NCBI RefSeq assembly: GCF_013201545.1
Contig: NZ_CP053746.1
Location: forward strand, 2,321,001 to 2,385,000
DNA length: 64,000 nucleotides
Source: Pseudomonas graminis
Lineage (GTDB): Bacteria; Pseudomonadota; Gammaproteobacteria; Pseudomonadales; Pseudomonadaceae
Direction: 5' to 3'
Every line of letters begins with the position of its first letter. The first letter of the stretch is position 1. A program made the translations under genes and the position numbers. Positions 37,364-46,172 of the stretch are shown one piece after another. The notes beneath the pieces are model-generated. The model was not told the DNA's origin. It saw only the letters and a list, made by a program, of their open reading frames with translations, and did no database searches.

Positions 37364-39696
37364 GGCGACGCTTTGCCCGCGCGTGCGCTTGGCTACTCGG
37401 CAGCCTGCTCAGCGTGTGCCTGCTGCTCTGGCTCGCTGACCGGATCTGGCCGCTGCCCTTGCCCAAGGACGATCTGGCCCGCGTAGTGCTCGCTGAAGAC
37501 GGCACGCCGTTGTGGCGATTTGCCGATGCCAATGGCGTCTGGCGCTACCCGGTGACGGTCGATCAGGTGTCGCCCTATTACCTCGAAGCGCTGCTGACCT
37601 ACGAGGACCGCTGGTTCTATCAACATCCTGGCGTGAACCCCATGGCGCTGGCGCGCGCCGCCTGGCAAAACCTCAGCGGCGGCCACGTGGTGTCGGGGGG
37701 CAGCACGCTGTCGATGCAGGTGGCCCGATTGCTCGACCCGCATTCGCGCACGCTGGCGGGCAAACTTCGACAGCTCTGGCGCACCGCGCAGCTGGAATGG
37801 CACCTGTCCAAACAGGACATCCTCGTGCTGTACCTCAATCGCGCGCCGTTTGGCGGCACCTTGCAAGGCGTCGCCGCCGCCAGTTGGGCCTACCTGGGCA
37901 AGTCCCCGCAGCAACTGACCCGTGCCGACGCGGCGCTGCTGGCGGTGCTGCCCCAGGCGCCGAGTCGTCTGCGTCCTGATCGCCACGCGCGACGTGCCCA
38001 GGCCGCACGGGACAAAGTGCTGCGGCGTCTGGCCGAGTTCGGCACCTGGCCGCAGGGTGCGGTTGACGAAGCGCTGGAAGAACCGCTGCTGCTCGCGCCT
38101 CGTCAGGAACCGAGCCTGGCGCCGTTGCTGGCCCGGCGGCTGAACCGCCCGAACAGCCCGCCGCTGATCCGTACTACGCTGGACGCCGGTCTGCAGCGAC
38201 GTCTCGAAGACCTGCTGCTAGGCTGGCGCGCGCGTCTGCCCGAGCGTACGTCTGCGGCGATTCTGGTGGTGGAGGCGCAGAACATGGCCGTGCGCGCCTA
38301 CGTTGGCTCGGTGGACATCGGCGATGCAAAACGCTTCGGTCATGTCGACATGGTCAGCGCGCTGCGATCCCCCGGCTCGACGCTGAAACCCTTTCTCTAC
38401 GGCAAGGCCATCGACGCCGGCCTGATCCATTCCGAGTCCTTGCTGCAGGACGTACCGCGGCGCTATGGCGACTATCGTCCCGGCAATTTCTCCTCAGGGT
38501 TCAACGGTGCGGTGGCGGCGAGTTCGGCGCTGTCGATGTCGCTCAATCTGCCGGCGGTGCAGCTGCTGGAAGCCTATGGACCCAAGCGCTTCGCGGCGGA
38601 GTTGCGCAATGGCGGCGTGCCGCTGACCCTGCCGCCTCTGGCCGAACCCAATCTGGCGCTGATTCTCGGCGGCGCGGGCAGTCGGCTGGAAGACCTGGTC
38701 GGCGGCTACAGCGCCTTCGCGCGGGGCGGGCGCAGCGCTGATATTCGCTTGCAGCCCGATGATCGCCTGCGTGACCGGCCGATGATGTCGCCCGGCGCGG
38801 CTTGGATCATTCGGCGGATTCTCAGCGGCCAGTCACGGCCCGACCTCGATCCTCACGCGGAACTGGTGCAGCGCCCGCAACTGGCCTGGAAAACCGGTAC
38901 CAGTTACGGCTTTCGAGATGCTTGGTCGATTGGCGTGGGGCCGAGGTTTCTGATTGGCGTGTGGATCGGCCGGCCCGACGGCACCCCGGTGCCCGGGCAG
39001 TTCGGGCTGGCGTCGGCAGCGCCGTTGATGCTGCAGGTTCACGATCTGCTGGTGAATCGCGACGCCCAGCGCAACATCCTGCCGCCCGTGTTGCCGGTGC
39101 CGCTCAATGTGGGTGTCGCGGCGATCTGCTGGCCGTTGGGGCAGCCGATGAGCAAAAGCGATCCGAACTGCCGGCGTCAGCGTTTCGCCTGGACTCTGGA
39201 TGGCACGACGCCACCGACCTTGCAGGCGACCGATCAGCCGCTGGGGTTGGGGCTCACGGAGAAAGTCTGGCTGAACGATAAGGGCCTGCGTGTCGCGGCA
39301 AGTTGTCCACAGGCTCAACCCAAAGAAATCGCCCTCTGGCCGGCGCCGCTTGAGCCCTGGCTGCCGAAGAACGAGCGGCGCGAGGCACGTTTGCCGGAGG
39401 TCGACCCCTCATGCCCGCCCCAGGGACTGAGCCTGGCGCCGCCGTTGTCGGTGGTGGGGGTGCGAGAGGGCGATCAGTTGCGCTTGCCGGCCGGCAGTCA
39501 GCAACTGTTGCGGCTCACGCTGTCGGCGCTGGGCGGAAGTGGCCGGCGCTGGTGGTTCATCGACGGCACGCCGGTGGGCGACACCGCCAGTCAGGACAGC
39601 TACACCCACACCTTCACCCGCTTGGGGCGCTACCAACTGAGCGTGCTGGATGAAAGCGGACAGACCGCCCGGGTGGAGTTCAGTGTGGTGGATTAA
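37360..39696 (+). CDS. pbpC: PbpC, bifunctional penicillin-binding protein 1C
   Basis: A 778-residue class A PBP. A membrane anchor (ACAWLLGSLLSVCLLLWLAD, about 8-27) precedes a GT51 glycosyltransferase with EDRWFYQHPGVNP (catalytic Glu). The transpeptidase has SPGSTLKPF (Ser-x-x-Lys), SLNLPAVQ (S-x-N) and WKTGTSYGFRDAW (KTG). A C-terminal BiPBP_C beta domain ends the protein. I chose ATG 37360, giving MGRRFARACAWLL, like E. coli PbpC in length. An in-frame GTG at 37294 would extend through a REP. The gene follows the alpha-2-macroglobulin gene with one small opposite gene between. Confidence 0.93.
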   Translation: MGRRFARACAWLLGSLLSVCLLLWLADRIWPLPLPKDDLARVVLAEDGTPLWRFADANGVWRYPVTVDQVSPYYLEALLTYEDRWFYQHPGVNPMALARAAWQNLSGGHVVSGGSTLSMQVARLLDPHSRTLAGKLRQLWRTAQLEWHLSKQDILVLYLNRAPFGGTLQGVAAASWAYLGKSPQQLTRADAALLAVLPQAPSRLRPDRHARRAQAARDKVLRRLAEFGTWPQGAVDEALEEPLLLAPRQEPSLAPLLARRLNRPNSPPLIRTTLDAGLQRRLEDLLLGWRARLPERTSAAILVVEAQNMAVRAYVGSVDIGDAKRFGHVDMVSALRSPGSTLKPFLYGKAIDAGLIHSESLLQDVPRRYGDYRPGNFSSGFNGAVAASSALSMSLNLPAVQLLEAYGPKRFAAELRNGGVPLTLPPLAEPNLALILGGAGSRLEDLVGGYSAFARGGRSADIRLQPDDRLRDRPMMSPGAAWIIRRILSGQSRPDLDPHAELVQRPQLAWKTGTSYGFRDAWSIGVGPRFLIGVWIGRPDGTPVPGQFGLASAAPLMLQVHDLLVNRDAQRNILPPVLPVPLNVGVAAICWPLGQPMSKSDPNCRRQRFAWTLDGTTPPTLQATDQPLGLGLTEKVWLNDKGLRVAASCPQAQPKEIALWPAPLEPWLPKNERREARLPEVDPSCPPQGLSLAPPLSVVGVREGDQLRLPAGSQQLLRLTLSALGGSGRRWWFIDGTPVGDTASQDSYTHTFTRLGRYQLSVLDESGQTARVEFSVVD

Positions 39697-39723
39697 GGCA
39701 GGGTTTTGGACTCCATTTCCGTC

Positions 39724-39800
39724 TTCGTGAGCAAGCTCACTCCCACAGGGGATGCATCTGCTGAAGCGCGGACGGTGGGAGCGAGCTTGCTCGCGAATGG
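39724..39800. repeat. REPIN downstream of pbpC
   Basis: TTCGTGAGCAAGCTCACTCC (from 39724) and GTGGGAGCGAGCTTGCTCGC (from 39775) are inverted copies of the GAGCGAGCTTGCTCGCGAA REP, about 28 bases apart. They lie between the convergent pbpC and DUF4136 genes. Confidence 0.88.
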
Positions 39801-39809
39801 ACCCACTCC

Positions 39810-40376
39810 TCAATGCGGCGGGTACTGCTGCAGGATCTTCTGCACCGTCTGGCGCAACACCTGTTCGCGCGCAGCAGGATTGGCGTTGCTGTCGCTCACC
39901 ATCTGCTCGGTGCTGCCACGCCAGACCAGCTTGCCGTCCTTGCCGTCGAGCATGTCGATCTGCAGGGTCGAGACTTTGTAATCGACGTTGCGCGTCTCGG
40001 TGCCGATCGGGCCGCCCCAGTAGCCGCCCCACGGGTTGCCCCAATAACCGCCACCGCCGTAGTTGGTGGTGACCGTCTGCTGGCGGTTCTCAACGATCAG
40101 CCATGCCTGCAATTGAACGTCCGCGCTCACACCGGGCCCGGCCATGCGCAAACCGCGCTGCTCCAATTGCTCGCCCACCGCCTGGCGAATGCGCTGCTCG
40201 GTGAGGTCACTCTTGATGCGCGGATCGTTGGGCTGATATTGCAAACCAGGCTCCTTCCACGCCCAAGAGCGGTAGGCGCCGAAATCGCGCTGGGCGTCGA
40301 AGTCGCGGTTGACCCGGTCGGTCTGGCAGGCGCCGAGCAGCAGGGCGACACAGAGGACAGCAATGCGGCGATACAT
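39810..40376 (-). CDS. DUF4136 lipoprotein A
   Basis: A 188-residue putative lipoprotein. ATG 40376 gives MYRRIAVLCVALLLGACQTD with lipobox LLGAC at Cys17. The mature part carries the DUF4136 pattern (FGAYRSWAWKEPG near the start; TVQKILQQYPPH at the end) and a glycine-rich loop (NYGGGGYWGNPWGG). Function is unknown. The next gene upstream, at 40420-41049, encodes a paralogue with the same order of features, suggesting a tandem duplication. Confidence 0.82.
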   Translation of the reverse strand: MYRRIAVLCVALLLGACQTDRVNRDFDAQRDFGAYRSWAWKEPGLQYQPNDPRIKSDLTEQRIRQAVGEQLEQRGLRMAGPGVSADVQLQAWLIVENRQQTVTTNYGGGGYWGNPWGGYWGGPIGTETRNVDYKVSTLQIDMLDGKDGKLVWRGSTEQMVSDSNANPAAREQVLRQTVQKILQQYPPH

Positions 40377-40419
40377 GGGATTTCTCCAGCGTGAAAACAA
40401 AACGCCAAGGGGCGCGAAA

Positions 40420-41049
40420 TCAGGACGGCGGGTAAGCCGTCAGTGCTTGTTGAACGGCCTGGCGCAGGGCTTTGGCGCGGGCCGACTGATCGCCGCCGCC
40501 CGCGGTTTCGGCGCTCGCGCTCCAGACCGGCTGGCCGCTGCGCGCATCGAACAGACTGATGCGCACCACAACCACCTGCTCTTGATACGTGCGCACGATC
40601 GGGACGCTGGCATAACCGCCGTAACCGTTACGGTAGCCATTGCCGCCGTAATAGCCCACACCTGAACCGCCATAGTACGGATCGTAATAGTCATCGCGCA
40701 CCTGGCGAATGCGGGTTTCGGCGTGTGCATCGGCGGCCACGCGCAGGTCTGCCGCCTGCGGGTTCTGCGAAGGCCGCAAGCCGCGCTGATCCAGCCCGTT
40801 GCTGACGGCTTCGGCCAGTTGAGCAGAGTCAGCCCAAAGCGTGCCTGGCGGCAGTTGGCCGTTCAGCCAGGCCCAGTTGCGATAGCGGCCATAATCGCGC
40901 GGCGCCGCAGGGTAGGCGCTCATGTCGACAGCATTGGCGGCGTGAGGCGGCGCCGGTGGGATGGCCGCGGACACGGCGCGATAAGGGTTGGGGCTCTGGC
41001 AGGCAGCGAGGCCCAGGCATAGGGAAAGCAAAGCGAGACGGCGTTTCAT
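40420..41049 (-). CDS. DUF4136 lipoprotein B
   Basis: A 209-residue putative lipoprotein paralogous to the one at 39810-40376. ATG 41049 gives [20 protein letters not shown] with lipobox GLAAC at Cys17. [10 protein letters not shown], a glycine/tyrosine-rich stretch ([20 protein letters not shown]) and a C-terminal [10 protein letters not shown] mirror the other copy. Both are on the minus strand, 43 bases apart, and probably form one transcript. The role is unknown. Confidence 0.8.
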   Translation of the reverse strand: MKRRLALLSLCLGLAACQSPNPYRAVSAAIPPAPPHAANAVDMSAYPAAPRDYGRYRNWAWLNGQLPPGTLWADSAQLAEAVSNGLDQRGLRPSQNPQAADLRVAADAHAETRIRQVRDDYYDPYYGGSGVGYYGGNGYRNGYGGYASVPIVRTYQEQVVVVRISLFDARSGQPVWSASAETAGGGDQSARAKALRQAVQQALTAYPPS

Positions 41050-41095
41050 GAGGGTCTCCGCAGCGTGCGTTAAGCAGCGAGTAAACCAGCGTCTG

Positions 41096-41845
41096 TTATA
41101 AGGGGCGGCACATCCAGTGCAGGTAGCGTCCCAGTCCGGCGAATGCCGGGTGGCGACGATGGGCGAGCTCCATTTCCAAGAGGTCCGCAAGGTCGGCTCT
41201 GGCCTGAAACTCGACCGGCATGTAGTCGTGAAAAACCCGAACGCCACTCTGGGTTTCGACTCGCCACAGGGTGCCAAGTTGCGCCGCCAGTTCGCGGGGA
41301 TCAAGAGGCTCCTGGGGCGTCAGGCTCTGTTTCTCGCCGGCCAGGGTGTTCTTGCGCATTTTGCGGAAGTGGCCCTTGAGCAGGTTGCGGTAAATCAGCG
41401 CGTCGCGGTTGTAGAACGCCAGCGAGAGCCAGCCTTCGGGCTTGGTCAACTGATGCAGCACCGGCAGAATCGTGAACGGCTCGTCCAGCCATTCCAGCAC
41501 GGCATGGCAGATCACCAGGTCGTACCGCTCGGTCAGAATGTCGGGCAGTGCTTGCCACGGCGCCTGAATGAAGTTCGCCGTCTGCCCCGCGTCGGCAAAG
41601 CGCTGACGCGCGCCTTCAAGCATGGGGGCGGCGGGTTCGGCCAGCGTCACGTCATGCCCGCGCTCGGCCAGCCACAGCGACATGTGCCCAAGCCCGGCGC
41701 CGATGTCCAGCACGCGCAACGGACGGTCCGGCAGGCTTTCGATAAGGTCAGCTTGTAGCACCGCCAACCGGATCGCACCTTTGGCGCCGCCGTAGATTTT
41801 TTCAGCGAAGCGCGTCGCCAGTTGATCGAAATGACGGTCGCTCAT
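41096..41845 (-). CDS. cmoM: CmoM, tRNA 5-carboxymethoxyuridine methyltransferase (formerly SmtA)
   Basis: A 249-residue SAM methyltransferase. It begins [23 protein letters not shown], which matches the CmoM family, and has motif [20 protein letters not shown] (about 40-58) and [12 protein letters not shown] (about 108-119). [10 protein letters not shown] near the C terminus is also conserved. CmoM methylates cmo5U at the tRNA wobble position. The start overlaps the end of the upstream pyrophosphohydrolase gene by 4 bases. Confidence 0.92.
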   Translation of the reverse strand: MSDRHFDQLATRFAEKIYGGAKGAIRLAVLQADLIESLPDRPLRVLDIGAGLGHMSLWLAERGHDVTLAEPAAPMLEGARQRFADAGQTANFIQAPWQALPDILTERYDLVICHAVLEWLDEPFTILPVLHQLTKPEGWLSLAFYNRDALIYRNLLKGHFRKMRKNTLAGEKQSLTPQEPLDPRELAAQLGTLWRVETQSGVRVFHDYMPVEFQARADLADLLEMELAHRRHPAFAGLGRYLHWMCRPL

Positions 41846-42147
41846 TGGCTGAACCGCCGTTCGCTGTCCGTCAGTTTCGCGCGCACCACTTCATCCAGGT
41901 CCAGCCCCAACTCGCTGCACAACAACAGCAGGTAAAGCACGATATCCCCGACTTCCTGCCCGGCGTGGGCCAGCTCATCAGCCGGCAGCTGACGCGACTG
42001 ATCCTCGGTCTTCCACTGGAATATCTCCACCAGCTCGGCCATTTCCACACTGGCGGCCATGGCCAGGTTTTTCGGGCTGTGAAATTGCTTCCAGTCGTTG
42101 TTATCGCGGATGCGATGCAGGCGTTGGGTAAGTTCGTCGAGGTTCAT
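41842..42147 (-). CDS. MazG-like nucleotide pyrophosphohydrolase
   Basis: A 101-residue all-alpha NTP pyrophosphohydrolase. SVEMAELVEIFQW (about 30-42) supplies the ExxE half and EVGDIVLYLLLLCSELG (about 62-78) the ExxD half of the metal site. ATG 42147 (MNLDELTQRLHRIRDNNDW) is used; a longer frame runs toward a REP. Family members clear non-canonical nucleotides such as dCTP derivatives. It overlaps cmoM by 4 bases, so the two are co-translated. Confidence 0.88.
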   Translation of the reverse strand: MNLDELTQRLHRIRDNNDWKQFHSPKNLAMAASVEMAELVEIFQWKTEDQSRQLPADELAHAGQEVGDIVLYLLLLCSELGLDLDEVVRAKLTDSERRFSQ

Positions 42148-42250
42148 GGGGGTCTCCTGAAGGTGCGTAGCTTCAGGGGGATGAGAGATAGACGCAAGGG
42201 GGCGCGATGCTCCGGGATGCAGGTTCAATACCCGCTACGGCGGTGCGCCG

Positions 42251-42310
42251 GTTCCCGCTGAGGCCGGTCCTACCGTCAGCGTACTCGGTGGGACCGGCTT
42301 TAGCCGGGAA
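42251..42310. repeat. REPIN upstream of the MazG-like gene
   Basis: GTTCCCGCTGAGGCCGGTCC (from 42251) and GTGGGACCGGCTTTAGCCGG (from 42288) are inverted copies of the CCGGCTTTAGCCGGGAA REP separated by about 14 bases. The surrounding gap (42148-42359) holds nothing else I can support apart from the presumed promoter of the MazG-like gene. Confidence 0.83.
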
Positions 42311-42359
42311 GACGTCAGATGTCACGCCGCAAAAGTAAGGGCGTATTGAGGCGCGGCCA

Positions 42360-43217
42360 TCACTCCGAAGCCGGCCGCCAGCTTCCCAGCATATGCACGA
42401 TCCCTTCCGCCCCTTCCAGCTTGAACTGCCCGTGCGACCCTGCCGCGCTGGCAGACAAGGTCACGCCGCTGGGCAGTCTCACCGGTTTGTGAAATTCCAC
42501 CCATATCTCCACATTCGAGGCCGGCAGGTGATCTTCAAGGGCAGCCAGCGCACGGCTTTTTATCCACAGCCCGTGGGCAATCGCCTTGGGAAAACCGAAT
42601 AGCCTGGCGCTGCTGTCACTCAGGTGAATCGGGTTGTAATCGCCACTGACCTTTGCGTACTGGCGACCAATGTCCGACGGCGCCGACCACGTTGCCAATT
42701 CCGTCATCGGCAGCGGCGCGGGTTCGTAATCGCCTTCGATCTCGCCGTCCACGTGGACGCCCTGGCACAGCATCGTGCTCTCTTCCTCCCACAGCAGGCC
42801 CAGCGCATCCTCGATCTGTGTGATCAGACTGAACGTCGCGCCTTTTGCGTGGGGCTTGAGACGGTCGACACGCACGCTGACCTGCACCTTGATCACGCTG
42901 CCGAGGGGCCGGCGGATGCTGATCCGGTTACGCAGGTGCACCAGCCCGAGGAGCGGGAAGGGGAAGTCCTTGTCGGTGAGCAGCTTCATCTGCAGTGGGA
43001 AGGCCAGCACGTGGGGGTAAGTGGGCGGCAACAGGCTGCCGGGCACGAACCCGCAGACCTGGGCAAACGCCTTGACTTTGTCGGGGTCCACCGACATCCA
43101 GCATCGCAAACCCTGATCCGGCAATTGCGTCCCGCTGACCTTGCGCCGCAGCACCGCTTGCATGAACAGGCCGGGCAGGGCCGGGGGAGTGTCTAGATAC
43201 CGCCAGTGCGCACTCAT
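42360..43217 (-). CDS. MaoC-like hot-dog dehydratase/hydratase
   Basis: A 285-residue protein with an N-terminal hot-dog-like half and a C-terminal MaoC domain. The hydratase motif VSGDYNPIHLSDSSARLFGFPKAIAHG (two segments at about 195-221) contains the catalytic Asp and His. It probably hydrates enoyl-CoA or enoyl-ACP in company with the adjacent FabG4-like reductase and thiolase. ATG 43217 (MSAHWRYLDTPP) is preferred. It lies 87 bases downstream of the reductase gene. Confidence 0.86.
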   Translation of the reverse strand: MSAHWRYLDTPPALPGLFMQAVLRRKVSGTQLPDQGLRCWMSVDPDKVKAFAQVCGFVPGSLLPPTYPHVLAFPLQMKLLTDKDFPFPLLGLVHLRNRISIRRPLGSVIKVQVSVRVDRLKPHAKGATFSLITQIEDALGLLWEEESTMLCQGVHVDGEIEGDYEPAPLPMTELATWSAPSDIGRQYAKVSGDYNPIHLSDSSARLFGFPKAIAHGLWIKSRALAALEDHLPASNVEIWVEFHKPVRLPSGVTLSASAAGSHGQFKLEGAEGIVHMLGSWRPASE

Positions 43218-43304
43218 CGAACTTCTCCTGTGGTCATGCTGCAGATCAGGCACGCCGCCATTCGCCGGCGCAACTGTTCAAACGCTGATCGTGTCGACGC
43301 TCAC

Positions 43305-44660
43305 TCAGGCGCCAAGCACACTTTGGCCGCACACCCGCAGCACCTGGCCGCTTATTGCGCCGGAGCCCGGTTGACCGAGCCAGGCCACTGCTTCCGCCAC
43401 GTCTTGCGGCTGCCCGCCCTGGCCCAACGAGCTCATGCGTCGGCCCGCTTCGCGCAGGGCAAAGGGCATGTGCGCCGTCATGCTGGTTTCGATGAAGCCC
43501 GGCGCTACGGCGTTGATGCTGATGCCCCGCGCTTTGAGCGCCTGCGCCATGGCCCGGGCATAGCCGATCAGGCCGGCCTTGCTGGTGGTGTAGTTGGTTT
43601 GCCCACGATTGCCCGCCAGCCCGCTGATGGACGCCAGCAGAATCACACGGCCGTTTTCATGCAGCGCGCCGCTGTCGATCAGCGCCTGAGTCAGCACCTG
43701 CGGCGCATTGAGGTTGACGTCGAGCACCGAGTCCCAGAAGTCCGCCGGCATGTTGGCCAGCGTCTTGTCCCGGGTGATGCCGGCGTTGTGCACGACGATA
43801 TCCAGGCCGCCGGGCAGGTGTTCAATCAACTGAGCCGCCGCGTCCGGCGCGCAGATGTCCAGCACCAGCGCCTGTCCACCCAGACGCGCCGCCAGCGCAT
43901 CGAGATCGGATTTGGCTTGGGGCACGTCCAGCAAGACGACCTCTGCACCATCGCGGGCGAGGGTTTCCGCGATAGCGGCGCCGATGCCTCGGGCTGCGCC
44001 GGTCACCAGCGCTTTGCGTCCGGCCAGTGGGCGGGTCCAGTCCTGAACCTGCTGACGGCAGACACTCAGGCGAATGACCTGGCCGGAGATGAACGCGCTC
44101 TTTGGCGACAGGAAAAACCGAAGCGCGCCTTCCAGCTGGTCTTCGGCACCGTCTTCTACTTGCAACAGCTGAACCGTGCCGCCGTTGCGCATTTCCTTGG
44201 CCAGCGAGCGGCTGAACCCTTCGATGGCTTGCTGCGTGCTCGCAGCCAGCGGATCGGATTGAACCTCCGGCGCGCGCGAGAGAATGACGACGTGGGCGCT
44301 GTTATCCAGATGACGCAGGACTGGCTGAAAGAATTCGCGCAACTGACTCAGTTGGGAGGTGTGCAGCAGCGCGCTGGCGTCGAACACCACGGCCTTGATC
44401 TTCGCATTCTGCTCGGCAGTCCAGGGGTGAGCGCCAGTGACTTCGCCGCCAGCACCAAGAAGCACGTCGGTCAGGCGCGGCGCAAAGTTGCTGACCTGCT
44501 CGGCCAGTGGCCCTGTGCTCAGCAACAACGCGCCCTCCACTGGACGCAACCGACCCGCCTGCCAGCGCTCCAACCGCGCGGGAGCAGGCAATCCGACGGC
44601 GCCGACCAGCTTGCGGCCGAGGTCAGAGTTGACGAAGTCAATGTAGCGATCGGATGCCAT
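43305..44660 (-). CDS. High-molecular-weight 3-oxoacyl reductase, FabG4-like
   Basis: A 451-residue protein, longer than a standard FabG. Residues 1 to about 205 form a degenerate nucleotide-binding-like domain. The C-terminal SDR domain has ALVTGAARGIGAAIAETLA (cofactor loop, about 211-229), NAGITRDKTLANM and the catalytic NYTTSKAGLIGYA (Tyr-x3-Lys). This layout matches FabG4-type reductases, which act on acyl-CoA. It diverges from the thiolase at 44778 across 117 bp and precedes the MaoC-like gene, so the three probably work on the same chain. Confidence 0.9.
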   Translation of the reverse strand: MASDRYIDFVNSDLGRKLVGAVGLPAPARLERWQAGRLRPVEGALLLSTGPLAEQVSNFAPRLTDVLLGAGGEVTGAHPWTAEQNAKIKAVVFDASALLHTSQLSQLREFFQPVLRHLDNSAHVVILSRAPEVQSDPLAASTQQAIEGFSRSLAKEMRNGGTVQLLQVEDGAEDQLEGALRFFLSPKSAFISGQVIRLSVCRQQVQDWTRPLAGRKALVTGAARGIGAAIAETLARDGAEVVLLDVPQAKSDLDALAARLGGQALVLDICAPDAAAQLIEHLPGGLDIVVHNAGITRDKTLANMPADFWDSVLDVNLNAPQVLTQALIDSGALHENGRVILLASISGLAGNRGQTNYTTSKAGLIGYARAMAQALKARGISINAVAPGFIETSMTAHMPFALREAGRRMSSLGQGGQPQDVAEAVAWLGQPGSGAISGQVLRVCGQSVLGA

Positions 44661-44777
44661 GGAACACTCTCCTTGCGTCTGGGTTCGAATCAGTGGACCG
44701 CGTGGGTGGGTAATAGGTCCTACGCTGTTAGGCGGCGCTTCTCAAACGATAGACGCATTCAGGGCGGGGAGATTTAG
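44661..44777. promoter_or_regulatory. Divergent promoter region, FabG4-like / thiolase
   Basis: A 117-bp gap between two divergent genes of one pathway, likely containing overlapping promoters and a regulator site. GGGGAG lies about 8 bases before the thiolase ATG. No operator was identified with confidence. Confidence 0.4.
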
Positions 44778-46055
44778 ATGACTCAGACACGACGCGTGGC
44801 CATTGTCGGCGGCAACCGCATACCGTTCGCACGCTCCAACGGCGCATATGCCACGGCCAGCAATCAGGAAATGCTGACCGCCACGTTGGAAGGTTTGATC
44901 GAGCGCTTTAACCTCCATGGCCTGCGCATGGGCGAAGTCGCCGCCGGCGCGGTACTCAAGCACTCCCGTGATTTCAACCTCACCCGTGAATGCGTGCTCG
45001 GCTCAAGGCTGTCGCCGCAAACCCCGGCCTACGATATTCAACAGGCTTGCGGCACCGGTCTCGAAGCGGCGCTGCTGGTGGCGAACAAAATCGCCCTCGG
45101 CCAGATTGAGTGCGGCATTGCTGGCGGCGTCGACACCACGTCTGACGCGCCCATCGGCGTCAACGAAGACCTGCGGCAGATCTTGTTGCAGGTGAATCGC
45201 AGCAAAACCACGGCCGACAAGCTCAAGGCGCTGACGCAATTGCGCCTGCATAACCTCAAGCCGGAACTGCCGCGCAATGGCGAACCGCGCACCGGTTTGT
45301 CGATGGGCCAGCACTGCGAACTGATGGCGCAAACCTGGGGCATTCCTCGCGAAGCGCAAGATCAGTTAGCCTTGGAGAGCCACCAAAAAATGGCTGCGGC
45401 TTATGCTGAAGGCTGGCAGGACGATCTGCTTACGCCGTTCCTCGGCCTGACGCGGGACAACAATTTGCGGCCCGACGCGAGCCTGGAAAAACTCACCTCG
45501 CTCAAGCCTGCTTACGAGCGCAGCGCCAAGGGCACACTGACGGCGGGCAACTCGACACCGCTGACCGATGGCGCCTCGCTGGTGTTGCTCGCCAGCGAAG
45601 ATTGGGCGCGTGAGCGTGGCTTGCCGATTCTGGCCTATTGGCGGGATGGCGAAGCCGCCGCCGTGGATTTCGTGCGCGGCGACGAAGGGCTGCTGATGGC
45701 CCCGGTTTACGCCGTCCCCCGTTTGCTTGCGCGTAACGGTTTGACGCTGCAAGACTTCGATTACTACGAAATTCACGAAGCCTTCGCCGCGCAGGTGCTG
45801 TGTACGTTAAAGGCGTGGGAAGATCCCGAATACTGCAAAACTCGTCTGGGCCTTGATGCGCCGTTGGGAGCGATTGATCGCAGCAAACTGAATGTGAAAG
45901 GCAGCTCGCTGGCGGCCGGACATCCGTTTGCCGCAACGGGTGGACGGATTGTGGCGAACCTCGCGAAACTGCTGAGCAAGAAAGGGGGAGGGCGCGGGTT
46001 AATCTCCATCTGCGCCGCGGGTGGCCAGGGCGTGACGGCCATTATCGAGGGTTGA
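44778..46055 (+). CDS. Acetyl-CoA C-acyltransferase (thiolase, FadI-like)
   Basis: A 425-residue thiolase. The acyl-accepting cysteine lies in IQQACGTGLEAAL (about 86-98), the histidine in EIHEAFAAQVL (about 331-341) and the second cysteine in CAAGGQG near the end; all are intact. It is FadI-like in length. With the divergent FabG4-like reductase and MaoC-like hydratase it could run a beta-oxidation or reverse chain-elongation cycle. The following AraC gene may regulate it. Confidence 0.92.
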   Translation: MTQTRRVAIVGGNRIPFARSNGAYATASNQEMLTATLEGLIERFNLHGLRMGEVAAGAVLKHSRDFNLTRECVLGSRLSPQTPAYDIQQACGTGLEAALLVANKIALGQIECGIAGGVDTTSDAPIGVNEDLRQILLQVNRSKTTADKLKALTQLRLHNLKPELPRNGEPRTGLSMGQHCELMAQTWGIPREAQDQLALESHQKMAAAYAEGWQDDLLTPFLGLTRDNNLRPDASLEKLTSLKPAYERSAKGTLTAGNSTPLTDGASLVLLASEDWARERGLPILAYWRDGEAAAVDFVRGDEGLLMAPVYAVPRLLARNGLTLQDFDYYEIHEAFAAQVLCTLKAWEDPEYCKTRLGLDAPLGAIDRSKLNVKGSSLAAGHPFAATGGRIVANLAKLLSKKGGGRGLISICAAGGQGVTAIIEG

Positions 46056-46063
46056 TGCTGATT

Positions 46064-46113
46064 GAGGGGACGGATTATCTACGACGCTTGCCGGTGAAGT
46101 AGTCTGTCCTCTC
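46064..46113. repeat. Imperfect inverted repeat of GGGACGGATTAT type
   Basis: GAGGGGACGGATTATCTAC (from 46064) pairs imperfectly with the reverse complement of GTAGTCTGTCCTCTC (to 46113), 9 bases after the thiolase stop. The half-sites look like those around REP-associated tyrosine transposases. No T-run follows, so a terminator is less likely. Confidence 0.45.
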
Positions 46114-46172
46114 TGGGGCACCCATTCTATAAATCAGCTCCCCATAGGCTATCCCCACTCGGGCGTTCAATA

